Below, one piece after another: positions 8,964 through 15,072 of a stretch of DNA of 15,537 bases. The position numbers and the translations under genes are program-made. The notes under the pieces are model-generated. The model saw nothing but the letters and a program-made list of their open reading frames with translations. It was not told the DNA's origin and searched no databases. Source of the stretch: an uncultured Lachnoclostridium sp. (GTDB lineage Bacteria; Bacillota; Clostridia; Lachnospirales; Lachnospiraceae). Numbering within the stretch: position 1 is the first letter of the stretch; every line of letters begins with the position of its first letter. Location: positions 1 through 15,537 of the forward strand of contig CABQJX010000063.1 in assembly GCA_902464595.1 (NCBI GenBank), read 5' to 3'.

Positions 8964-9818
8964 TTATCCTTTTACCGCACCGGAGGATAAACCAGACACC
9001 AAATACTTTTGAATATAAGCGAACAAAATCAATACTGGAATAAGAGCCATTACACATCCAGCCGCCAAGCTTCCGTAAGCAACGGTAAACTCGCCCTGCA
9101 TCTGGCGCAGCCCAATAGGAAGTGTAAAATATTTTTCAGAGCTCAGGAAAGTAAACGCGTAGACGAACTCATTCCAGGAACTAACAAAAGAAAATGCTCC
9201 AGCTGCTACAATACCAGGGGCGATCGTAGGAACTACAATTTTAAAGATTGACTGAAGAACAGAACAGCCGTCAATCTGCGCCGCTTCTTCTAATGCAGGA
9301 GAAACCCCTGCCACAAAGCCACTCATCATAATCATGCAGAATGGGATACGAATGGTAGCATATGTAATGATCAGAGACCACGGTGAATTTACAATCCCTA
9401 ACTTGTTAAAAATAACGAACAAAGGGATCATCAGAACAACGCCAGGAAACATCTGGGAGATCAAAAGGACCAAGTAAGCAGGCTTCTTCCCTTTAAATTT
9501 ATATCTTGCGATAGAATAGCCTCCAAAAATAGACACGATCGTACATACAAGGGTACTGACTCCTGTTGTAATAAGGCTATTAAAGAAATACTTATCAAAT
9601 CCCATATTCTCCCAAATATACTTGTAGTTATCAAAAGTAAATGGGGAGGGCCAATATTTTACAGGCAGCTGAAGCATGGTAGATTCATCTTTGAAAGAAG
9701 TAACCAATGTCCAATAAATAGGGAATATAATAACTAAAAACAGTATAATGAGAGGAATATTTACTAATAAAATCCTTTCAACCCGTTTTTTCAGTTTTTT
9801 CTTCTGATTGTACGTCAT
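8964..9818 (-). CDS. ABC sugar transporter permease, MalG type
   Basis: Inner-membrane permease of the CUT1 family, 284 residues, with about six hydrophobic segments. The first is at 16-38, after a Lys/Arg-rich cytoplasmic start. The EAA loop that contacts the ATPase is clear at 178-197 (EEAAQIDGCSVLQSIFKIVV), ending in a Pro as is usual. SWNEFVYAFTFL and the C-terminal YLVSGLSSGAVKG are typical of MalG/LacG proteins. Its ATG (9818) shares one base with the TAA of the upstream MalF-type gene (TAATG), so translation is coupled and the two permeases should form one heterodimer. No ATP-binding subunit is present in the window; a shared MsmX-type ATPase encoded elsewhere is likely, as is known for many Firmicute oligosaccharide importers. 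Confidence 0.94.
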   Translation of the reverse strand: MTYNQKKKLKKRVERILLVNIPLIILFLVIIFPIYWTLVTSFKDESTMLQLPVKYWPSPFTFDNYKYIWENMGFDKYFFNSLITTGVSTLVCTIVSIFGGYSIARYKFKGKKPAYLVLLISQMFPGVVLMIPLFVIFNKLGIVNSPWSLIITYATIRIPFCMIMMSGFVAGVSPALEEAAQIDGCSVLQSIFKIVVPTIAPGIVAAGAFSFVSSWNEFVYAFTFLSSEKYFTLPIGLRQMQGEFTVAYGSLAAGCVMALIPVLILFAYIQKYLVSGLSSGAVKG

Positions 9819-10699
9819 TACAAATCTCCTTCCTTTCCAAATCCTCCAGCAAGAGCGTAGATCACTGCAAATACAGCCAGCATCAATGCCATAACTGCAG
9901 CCATAGCACTGGATTTTCCAATGTCCATCGAATCCCTAAAAATCGTCATCAGATATAAAGGAAGGGTGAGCGTCTCATTATTAGGAGATCCATTGGTCAT
10001 ACCAGAAATAATATCCACGATATTGAACGTCCAAATGGTGCGCAGCATAGTAGTTAATATTACGGTATTTTTAATCAAGGGCATAGTAATATGGCAAAAC
10101 TGATACCATTTGCTTGCCCCGTCCACATCTGCAGCTTCATAATAGTCATGCGGAATGGATTGAAGAGCCGCCAGAAAAGAAACTGCAAAGAACGGTATCC
10201 CCCTCCAGGTAGTTGTAAAAATCAGAACTGCTCTTGCGCTAAATCCTGTCTTAAACCAGGCCATTCGTTCTTCAATAATTCCTGCTTTCATCAAAAGATC
10301 ATTCATTACTCCTGTCTGCCCGGTAAACATATAGCTAAATACCAAAGCCACAACCATTCCGCCGAATGCCCAGGGCGAAAATACAATCATACGGTAAAAT
10401 TTACGTCCCTTGAACTCTGTGTTCATCAAAAGCGCAACTCCCAATCCAAGAGAGGCCTGCAAAATCACATTCCAGAAGGTCCAAATTAACGTTGTATTCA
10501 ACGCTTTAAAAAAAATAGGATCCTTAAACAATTCTATATAGTTCGCAAATCCATTAAATCCATAATCCTTCGGTCTTGTAAGAATATAGCTGTGAACGCT
10601 ATTGTAAAAAGTCATAAAAATAGGATAAAACATAAAGACCGCGATCAAAGCCATAGATGGCAAAAGTAATACATATGGCGCATTTCGTTTATTCAGCAT
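9818..10699 (-). CDS. ABC sugar transporter permease, MalF type
   Basis: CUT1-family permease partner of the MalG-type protein. Starting at ATG 10699 it has 293 residues, with NAPYVLLLPSMALIAVF as the first membrane segment and an EAA loop at 187-208 (YEAADVDGASKWYQFCHITM then PLI). WRGIPFFAVSFLAALQSIP is typical of the family. The open frame reaches back to 10756, and an ATG exists at 10723, but both overlap the 3' end of the enolase gene and lack a well-placed ribosome binding site. ATG 10699 lies 4 nt after the enolase stop, with AGGA about 11 nt upstream, so it is preferred. The substrate is the same as that of the binding protein. Confidence 0.92.
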   Translation of the reverse strand: MLNKRNAPYVLLLPSMALIAVFMFYPIFMTFYNSVHSYILTRPKDYGFNGFANYIELFKDPIFFKALNTTLIWTFWNVILQASLGLGVALLMNTEFKGRKFYRMIVFSPWAFGGMVVALVFSYMFTGQTGVMNDLLMKAGIIEERMAWFKTGFSARAVLIFTTTWRGIPFFAVSFLAALQSIPHDYYEAADVDGASKWYQFCHITMPLIKNTVILTTMLRTIWTFNIVDIISGMTNGSPNNETLTLPLYLMTIFRDSMDIGKSSAMAAVMALMLAVFAVIYALAGGFGKEGDL

Positions 10700-10703
10700 C
10701 GTC

Positions 10704-11855
10704 TTATTTTTCCTTTCTTTCATAGTAAACCGTACAGCTTTCCAGAAGCCCATCATGCTCCAATTTCTTTAGATCCATTCTCTGAGGATTTCCAGGCACA
10801 TCTGTCTGCATATAAAATCTTCCTGCCTCCTCTTTTGGCTGAAACAAGGTATATTCTCCTACCGGGGCACTAATCGGTTCATGAAATTCAATCAGTTCAT
10901 CTTCTCTATAGAGGCATCCAAAAATTGCATTGAGGTAGATTCTGCCTCCCGACGAAAAACGAATACCATTCTCTCTTGCCAGATCACGGATTAAAAGCAA
11001 ATCATCCATTCTTGACATACGGCCCACAGATGGCTGCAAATGGGATACCCCTTTTTCTACGTATGTCTCATAAGCATAAGAAATCCGCATGGACTCTCCA
11101 AATGCCAGCTGCATCGAGGGAATCTGTTCATGGAGACGTTTTATTCCATTCATATCATGAGAATGAATCGGTTCCTCAAACCACTCTGGATGATAAGGCT
11201 CTATCATTTTCGCAAATTTATAGGCATCCTCTACATTCCATCTCTGGTTCGCATCCACAGCAATGTGGATCTCATCCCCCAATGCGCTTCTTACCTTTTC
11301 AAGACGCTTTACATCGCGCTCCATATTTTTTCCGTCATCGCTTCCGACCTTAAATTTTACAGTATTATATCCCTCGGCCACATAGCGCTTCATATCATCC
11401 TTCAGTTCCTCATCGCTTAGAAGGAGAGAACCTCCTCCTTTATAAGCAGCCGCCCAATCCTTTTCTGCTCCGAGGAAACGATGGAGAGGCTGTCCTTTTC
11501 TCTGGGCCAGAATATCTAACATCATCAATTCCAGCTGTCCCACCTCTACTACCTGGCTGCTTTGAAAACCTCCGTTACGAAATTTCCAGTAAAGTGTTTT
11601 CTTCCAATCCGCAAAGCTTTTCGTTTCTCCATTTAAAATCAATGGAAGAATGGTCCGAACAAAATTTCTGGTACAGGTAAGATGAGCGCAGGCTCCATCG
11701 CTGTCATACAGTTCAATACACCCCTGCTCTGGTGCAAATTTTCCAAAACCTCCCGTCCCGTCTTTAAAAACTTTTGGGAGAGGAATTGGATGAAAATTAT
11801 AAAATTTCGCATGTGTAAACCGAATTTCATCTGAATAATCAAATAATTTACTCAT
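10704..11855 (-). CDS. Enolase-superfamily (mandelate racemase-like) protein, copy 2
   Basis: 383 residues from ATG 11855, which follows AAGGAG with 9 nt spacing; the open frame extends to 11957 but without a suitable signal. The fold is the same as in the copy at 6293-7435, and identity is high across the middle (LYWKFRNGGF, DILAQRKGQPLHRFLGA). Sites: KFK (K167, K169), metal ligands D201 (AVDANQ), E227 (WFEEP) and E254 (AFGES), and EFHEP near 323-327. The positions of the MR-group Asp and His are S276 (HLQPSVG) and S302 (FSSGG), so the usual His-Asp base is absent here too. A lysine of KxK could be the sole base. It is the first gene of the transporter block and follows a 192-nt gap with possible promoter elements. 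Likely a cytoplasmic sugar-acid dehydratase or isomerase; the substrate is unknown. Confidence 0.87.
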   Translation of the reverse strand: MSKLFDYSDEIRFTHAKFYNFHPIPLPKVFKDGTGGFGKFAPEQGCIELYDSDGACAHLTCTRNFVRTILPLILNGETKSFADWKKTLYWKFRNGGFQSSQVVEVGQLELMMLDILAQRKGQPLHRFLGAEKDWAAAYKGGGSLLLSDEELKDDMKRYVAEGYNTVKFKVGSDDGKNMERDVKRLEKVRSALGDEIHIAVDANQRWNVEDAYKFAKMIEPYHPEWFEEPIHSHDMNGIKRLHEQIPSMQLAFGESMRISYAYETYVEKGVSHLQPSVGRMSRMDDLLLIRDLARENGIRFSSGGRIYLNAIFGCLYREDELIEFHEPISAPVGEYTLFQPKEEAGRFYMQTDVPGNPQRMDLKKLEHDGLLESCTVYYERKEK

Positions 11856-11871
11856 TTTCCTTTGCTCCTTC

Positions 11872-12047
11872 CGTACATCTATTGGCGTGCAGCTTATTTT
11901 TCTTTTTCTATTAAAATACTTTTTTATAAATGTTTCATCAATTGTAAAAAGGAACAATTTTTATATCTGCATCTATACATGTTATATAAATATTTCAGAA
12001 AAATTCCGTTTTGTATTTCAACTTATATTTCAAATCATTTCAAACCA
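11872..12047 (-). promoter_or_regulatory. Gap upstream of the transporter block: weak promoter candidate and repeated motifs
   Basis: This AT-rich stretch separates the dehydrogenase from the enolase-permease block. Three copies of ATTTCAA (plus strand) stand at 12015-12021, 12027-12033 and 12037-12043, i.e. 12 and 10 bp apart, with a variant ATTTCAG at 11992. An inverted repeat ATTGT-N8-ACAAT occupies 11941-11958. A possible minus-strand promoter is TTGATG (11941-11936), 17 nt, TATTTT (11918-11913); it is weak, and it abuts the inverted repeat. No GC-rich terminator for the dehydrogenase gene is seen, so read-through may also supply transcription. The repeats are what is seen; their use as protein-binding sites is inference. 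Confidence 0.4.
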
Positions 12048-13076
12048 TTACAGGCTTGTGAAATCTAAAATCACCTTCAACATATTTCCTGGATTATGGG
12101 AAAAATCATAAAATGCCTGGGCTCCTTGAGTAAACGGATATAAATTTGTAATGATTTTTTTTAACGGAACATCTCCTGTTTTAACCAAATCAATCAACTC
12201 TAAGAAGTCTTCTTTTCTGGCATTCCGTGAGCCGAATACATTGAGCTCTTTCTTTTGGATCGTAGTAAAATTAAAATCCAGATTCTGTTTTCCAACCCCA
12301 ATTAAAACCACTCTTCCTCCAAAACTGGCAGCGTCGATGCAATCTTGGAATGTAGAGGGAAGCCCTACCGCTTCAATTGCTACATCAAAGCCCCGTTTTT
12401 CTGTTATTTCCTCCACTGCTTGACTAAATGCCTCTGGAGAACGATTCAATATTACCCCATCTACCCCAAAGGTCTTTGCCATATCCAGTTTTCCTTGAGA
12501 TATATCTGCAATATAAACGGAGGCGCCTTTTGATTTTGCTGCAATAGCTGCCAGTACCCCAATTGTTCCAGCTCCAACAATAAGTACCTTTTCCCCTGAC
12601 TTAATATCTGCTCTCCGAACTCCATGGTAGCTTATGCAAAAAGGCTCCACCGCGGCTAAAAGCATAGGATCAAGGCCTTTCCCATCATAAATCCGCTCTA
12701 TCGGCATAGTAATATATTCCTGAAAAGCCCCATCTCTCTGGCAACCCATTGTCTGGTTATCTTCACATGCATTTACAATTCCTTTTTGGCAGGAATAACA
12801 ATGACCACAATTAAAATAGGGATTACAGGTAACAATCATACCAGGCTTCAAACCTTCTTTGTTATCTTCATCAATCTCCACAATTTCTGCTGAAAATTCA
12901 TGTCCTGGAATCCTAGGATAATCAAAATATGCAAACGTACCTTTATAAGATCCCAGATCGCTTCCGCATATTCCTCCATATAACAGTTTTAACAATGCCT
13001 CTCCTGGTTTGCGTATTGGCATTTCCCTTTCCCGGATCTCTACCTCTCCTGGCTGATTAATATACATTGCTTTCAT
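12048..13076 (-). CDS. Zinc-dependent medium-chain dehydrogenase (sorbitol/sugar-acid DH type)
   Basis: A 342-residue MDR-family enzyme that should oxidise a polyol or aldonate hydroxyl with NAD. Catalytic zinc ligands: C37 (GGICGSD), H59-E60 (PGHEF) and E144 (AAVEPFCISYHG). The structural zinc site is complete: C90, C93, C96 and C104. The Rossmann motif GAGTIG is at 168-173, and D191 at the end of the second strand (YIADIS) favours NAD over NADP. The family includes sorbitol, L-threonine, L-gulonate and L-galactonate 5-dehydrogenases; proteins paired with enolase-superfamily dehydratases (as in rspAB-type loci) are often sugar-acid dehydrogenases. Which substrate applies here is not shown. 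It has its own strong promoter, divergent from the GntR gene, and AGAGG 8 nt before ATG 13076. Likely the first gene of the cluster and repressed by that regulator. Confidence 0.92.
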   Translation of the reverse strand: MKAMYINQPGEVEIREREMPIRKPGEALLKLLYGGICGSDLGSYKGTFAYFDYPRIPGHEFSAEIVEIDEDNKEGLKPGMIVTCNPYFNCGHCYSCQKGIVNACEDNQTMGCQRDGAFQEYITMPIERIYDGKGLDPMLLAAVEPFCISYHGVRRADIKSGEKVLIVGAGTIGVLAAIAAKSKGASVYIADISQGKLDMAKTFGVDGVILNRSPEAFSQAVEEITEKRGFDVAIEAVGLPSTFQDCIDAASFGGRVVLIGVGKQNLDFNFTTIQKKELNVFGSRNARKEDFLELIDLVKTGDVPLKKIITNLYPFTQGAQAFYDFSHNPGNMLKVILDFTSL

Positions 13077-13105
13077 GCTTATACCTCTTATCTCCCTTTA
13101 TGTTT

Positions 13106-13140
13106 GATACAGTCTATTGTTGTATCCTTTATTGTATACA
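13106..13140. promoter_or_regulatory. Putative GntR operator cluster at the dehydrogenase start site
   Basis: TGTATACA (13133-13140) is a perfect 8-bp palindrome. Beside it GATACA (13106-13111) and TGTATC (13121-13126) form a second inverted repeat with a 9-nt spacer. The palindrome lies where transcription of the dehydrogenase gene should begin, about 5 nt after its -10 box, so a bound repressor would block initiation. TTGTATAC-like palindromes are common operators of the FadR/GntR family, and the GntR gene is next door. Binding has not been shown. Confidence 0.5.
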
Positions 13141-13144
13141 TCAG

Positions 13145-13173
13145 AATATAATACGTTTCCCTTGATCTGTCAA
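13145..13173 (-). promoter_or_regulatory. Promoter of the dehydrogenase gene
   Basis: Read on the minus strand, TTGACA (13173-13168) matches the -35 consensus exactly; a 17-nt spacer is followed by TATATT (13150-13145) as the -10. This is the strongest sigma-A-type promoter in the window. The leader to ATG 13076 would be about 60 nt. It may drive the whole catabolic cluster. Confidence 0.7.
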
Positions 13174-13210
13174 GAGATTTTTGTAAAATATTATATTTTC
13201 TCGTCTTGAA

Positions 13211-13228
13211 TTGACATTTTTTTGTCAA
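13211..13228. promoter_or_regulatory. Perfect inverted repeat TTGACA-N6-TGTCAA between the divergent promoters
   Basis: TTGACA (13211-13216) and TGTCAA (13223-13228) are exact reverse complements separated by six T. Neither arm has a -10 box at the right distance on either strand, so they are not clear -35 elements. The location, between the two divergent promoters, suits a regulator-binding site, but this is inference. A chance repeat in AT-rich DNA is possible. Confidence 0.35.
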
Positions 13229-13241
13229 ATATTTTTCTCAC

Positions 13242-13270
13242 TTGCGATTCTGCTTGAATCATGATACAAT
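13242..13270 (+). promoter_or_regulatory. Promoter of the GntR regulator gene
   Basis: TTGCGA (13242-13247), a 17-nt spacer, then TACAAT (13265-13270) preceded by TGA, i.e. an extended -10. A GATACA half-site (13263-13268) overlaps the -10, and CATGA/TCATG arms (13260-13264, 13273-13277) flank it. GATACA also occurs in the operator cluster at 13106, so autoregulation by the GntR protein is plausible. Confidence 0.6.
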
Positions 13271-13308
13271 TTTCATGTTAAAAGTTACATAGAGGAGCTA
13301 AAAATCAT

Positions 13309-13983
13309 ATGAAAAAAACCAGCTTAAAAGTGTTAGCATATAACGAAATCAAAGAGAAAATTATCACCTGTAAATACAAACCAGGTTCTTTTCTCAGCGA
13401 AGAACTGCTCACAGAGGAACTGAAGATTAGCCGTACCCCTGTGCGGGACGCGTTAAGCCGTTTAGAACAAGAAGGATTAGTGGAAATTAAATCTAAAAAA
13501 GGCATTACTGTTACTGCCTTTTCCTTTAAAGATATTAATATGATTTTTGAAATACGAACTCTATATGAACCCTATATTTTAAAAAACTATCATTCCCTCA
13601 TTTCGGATGAAAAGCTTCAGAAATTTCTTATTATCTTTCAAAGCAAAAATATCTCGAATGAATATTTAAAAGATAATAATAATGATTATAAGCTGGATAC
13701 CTCCTTCCATCAGATGATTGTGGAGGCTTGCCCCAATACCTATATTCGTCAAAATTACGCATTGATTCAGACACAAAGTGAGCGCTTCCGTTATATGACC
13801 GGACTTACATCGGATAATCGCTTGGAGGATACTTTTAAAGAGCATTTAGAGATTGTTACTGCCTGCCTCCAAAAAAATTGGGATTTAGCTTCTGAAAAGC
13901 TGATCTATCACCTAGAGCAATCCAAAAAAGCTTCATTTCAGCTTGTTCTGGACAGCATTGAAAATCATACTATCAATATATAG
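13309..13983 (+). CDS. GntR-family regulator, FadR subfamily (FCD domain)
   Basis: A 224-residue DNA-binding repressor or activator. A winged HTH spans about 5-70, with LTEELKISRTPVRDALSRLE and EGLVEIKSKKGITVT, the GntR signature. The alpha-helical FCD ligand domain follows (about 75-215). It keeps the metal site typical of many FCD proteins: D130 and H134 (DTSFHQ), H179 (EHL) and H201 (YHLEQ). Such sites usually help to bind organic acids, so a sugar acid of this pathway is a reasonable effector; this is inference. ATG 13309 follows GAGGAG with 11 nt spacing. It is the only plus-strand gene and is divergent from the dehydrogenase, with which it shares operator-like motifs. It is lower in G+C than the two genes to its right and is followed by a terminator. 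Confidence 0.93.
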   Translation: MKKTSLKVLAYNEIKEKIITCKYKPGSFLSEELLTEELKISRTPVRDALSRLEQEGLVEIKSKKGITVTAFSFKDINMIFEIRTLYEPYILKNYHSLISDEKLQKFLIIFQSKNISNEYLKDNNNDYKLDTSFHQMIVEACPNTYIRQNYALIQTQSERFRYMTGLTSDNRLEDTFKEHLEIVTACLQKNWDLASEKLIYHLEQSKKASFQLVLDSIENHTINI

Positions 13984-13989
13984 CAAAAC

Positions 13990-14032
13990 GGGAGCCGCCC
14001 CACGAATCACTCGCAGGACAGCCCCCATTTTT
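13990..14032. terminator. Terminator between convergent genes (GntR gene and TIM-barrel gene)
   Basis: Arms 13990-14000 and 14016-14026 pair around a 15-nt loop. On the plus strand the stem has three A-C mismatches and is followed by ATTTTTATCTTTT. On the minus strand the same positions become G-U pairs, giving an uninterrupted 11-bp stem followed by GTTTTGC. It lies in the 70-nt gap between two converging genes and most likely ends both transcripts, with the better stem serving the minus-strand gene and the better T-run the plus-strand gene. Confidence 0.65.
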
Positions 14033-14053
14033 ATCTTTTACGCAATCTCATTT

Positions 14054-14899
14054 TTACACGTTCTCATACAGTTCCATCAATTTTTTTCTGCATTCCTCAG
14101 CATTCTCCGGCGTTGTATTTTCCAGTGTTCCGTAAATGAACGGCTTCTCCTTTTTGATAAAACGCATGATGGAGGTAAAATCCATCTCCCCAGTTCCAGC
14201 TCCCACAGCCTTTAAACTGTGCCCGTCTTCTGTGCGGACAAAATCCTTAAAATGTACCATAGCAATATCCGGCCCTAAAAGCTCAATCGCCTCTGCAAAA
14301 ACCTCCTCCCGATGATCCACATTGTCCAGATCCAGCATATTGACCGGATCAAACAGGATCTGCAGATTATGAGATCCGATCTCGTCCAACACCTTCCTGG
14401 CTCTGGATGGATTCCACACAATATGCTTAGCCACCGGTTCAATGGCCAGGATCACACCAAACTGCTCGGCACAGCGAACCACTGGCTTTAAATTTCTGAT
14501 AAACACAGACAGCGCCTCATCAGAACGGCATTCCGGGCAAAACTGATACTCTGCATTGGGAGCTCCGGTTTCTGTTCCCACCATTCCACAGCCCAAAAGG
14601 GAGGCAAAACGAATATGTGCATAATACTTTTCCTGAAACTGCCGGATCATCTCCCCATCTGGATGGGCTAGATTCAGATAATTTCCCAAAACGGCAATAT
14701 CTATCTCATTTTTTTCAAATAAATGCTTCAGATAATGGGCATATCCCGGCGTCAATGCGCAGGGGCCGCAGGGATACTCCTTCATCGCTTTGCTCAGCGC
14801 CAAATGAGCGCAGGTAAATCCCTTTTTCCTTGTCAAAGGCAGCAGTTCCTCCATGGGAAGCTTTTCGCCGTCATGAAGCCTTAAACCTAATTGCAGCAT
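14054..14899 (-). CDS. Xylose-isomerase-like TIM-barrel protein (sugar phosphate isomerase/epimerase family)
   Basis: A 281-residue protein of the AP-endonuclease-2/xylose isomerase-like fold. The metal-binding residues expected of the fold are visible: E154 (LAIEPV), D184 (ILFDPVNML), H216 (MVHFKD) and E260 (GTLENTTPE). GAGTGEMDF (233-241) is also typical. Such proteins epimerise or isomerise sugars or inositol derivatives, and many lack a known substrate. ATG 14899 follows AGGAG with 8 nt spacing. The gene has its own extended -10 promoter and ends at a shared terminator, so it may be outside the pectin cluster although adjacent to its regulator. G+C looks higher than in the GntR gene. The fold is certain; the reaction is unknown. 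It is not fused or truncated. Confidence 0.85.
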   Translation of the reverse strand: MLQLGLRLHDGEKLPMEELLPLTRKKGFTCAHLALSKAMKEYPCGPCALTPGYAHYLKHLFEKNEIDIAVLGNYLNLAHPDGEMIRQFQEKYYAHIRFASLLGCGMVGTETGAPNAEYQFCPECRSDEALSVFIRNLKPVVRCAEQFGVILAIEPVAKHIVWNPSRARKVLDEIGSHNLQILFDPVNMLDLDNVDHREEVFAEAIELLGPDIAMVHFKDFVRTEDGHSLKAVGAGTGEMDFTSIMRFIKKEKPFIYGTLENTTPENAEECRKKLMELYENV

Positions 14900-15072
14900 T
14901 TTATATTCTCCTCTCTGATCTCATCGGCTCTCTTAACCAGAAAGCCATATACAGGCAATATATCGCTCACTATTACAAATCAGCTCATGCCGCTCCCTAT
15001 TATAGCATGTTTTCTTTTTATGAAAAAGTTAAAATTTGTCTTATAAAACCAATCGTTCCATCCGTTCTTGTT
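14900..15072 (-). promoter_or_regulatory. Intergenic region with promoter for the TIM-barrel gene
   Basis: On the minus strand TGCTATAAT (15007-14999) is an extended -10 box with a perfect TATAAT. The -35 position holds only a T-rich stretch (TTTTTC), which is acceptable for an extended -10 promoter. The leader to ATG 14899 would be about 90 nt. No convincing terminator for the VWA gene upstream is seen in the rest of this 173-nt gap. Confidence 0.55.

Noticed and set aside
10700..10756. Upstream start of the MalF-type permease at 10756 or 10723
   Set aside because: Both overlap the enolase coding end and lack a well-spaced ribosome binding site; ATG 10699 fits better.
10091..11420. Plus-strand open frames of about 125-132 codons opposite the permease and enolase genes
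   Set aside because: They lie fully within conserved minus-strand genes and show no domain signature.
3271..13308. Sigma-54 (-24/-12) promoters, expected if the PrpR-like protein were a normal activator
   Set aside because: By eye, no TGGCAC-N5-TTGCA-like sequence was found in the intergenic gaps; this also fits the loss of GAFTGA in the regulator.
11856..13308. Catabolite-repression (cre) site in the two regulatory gaps
   Set aside because: No stretch matching TGNAANCGNTNNCA was recognised; AAACG near 13155 lacks the rest of the motif.
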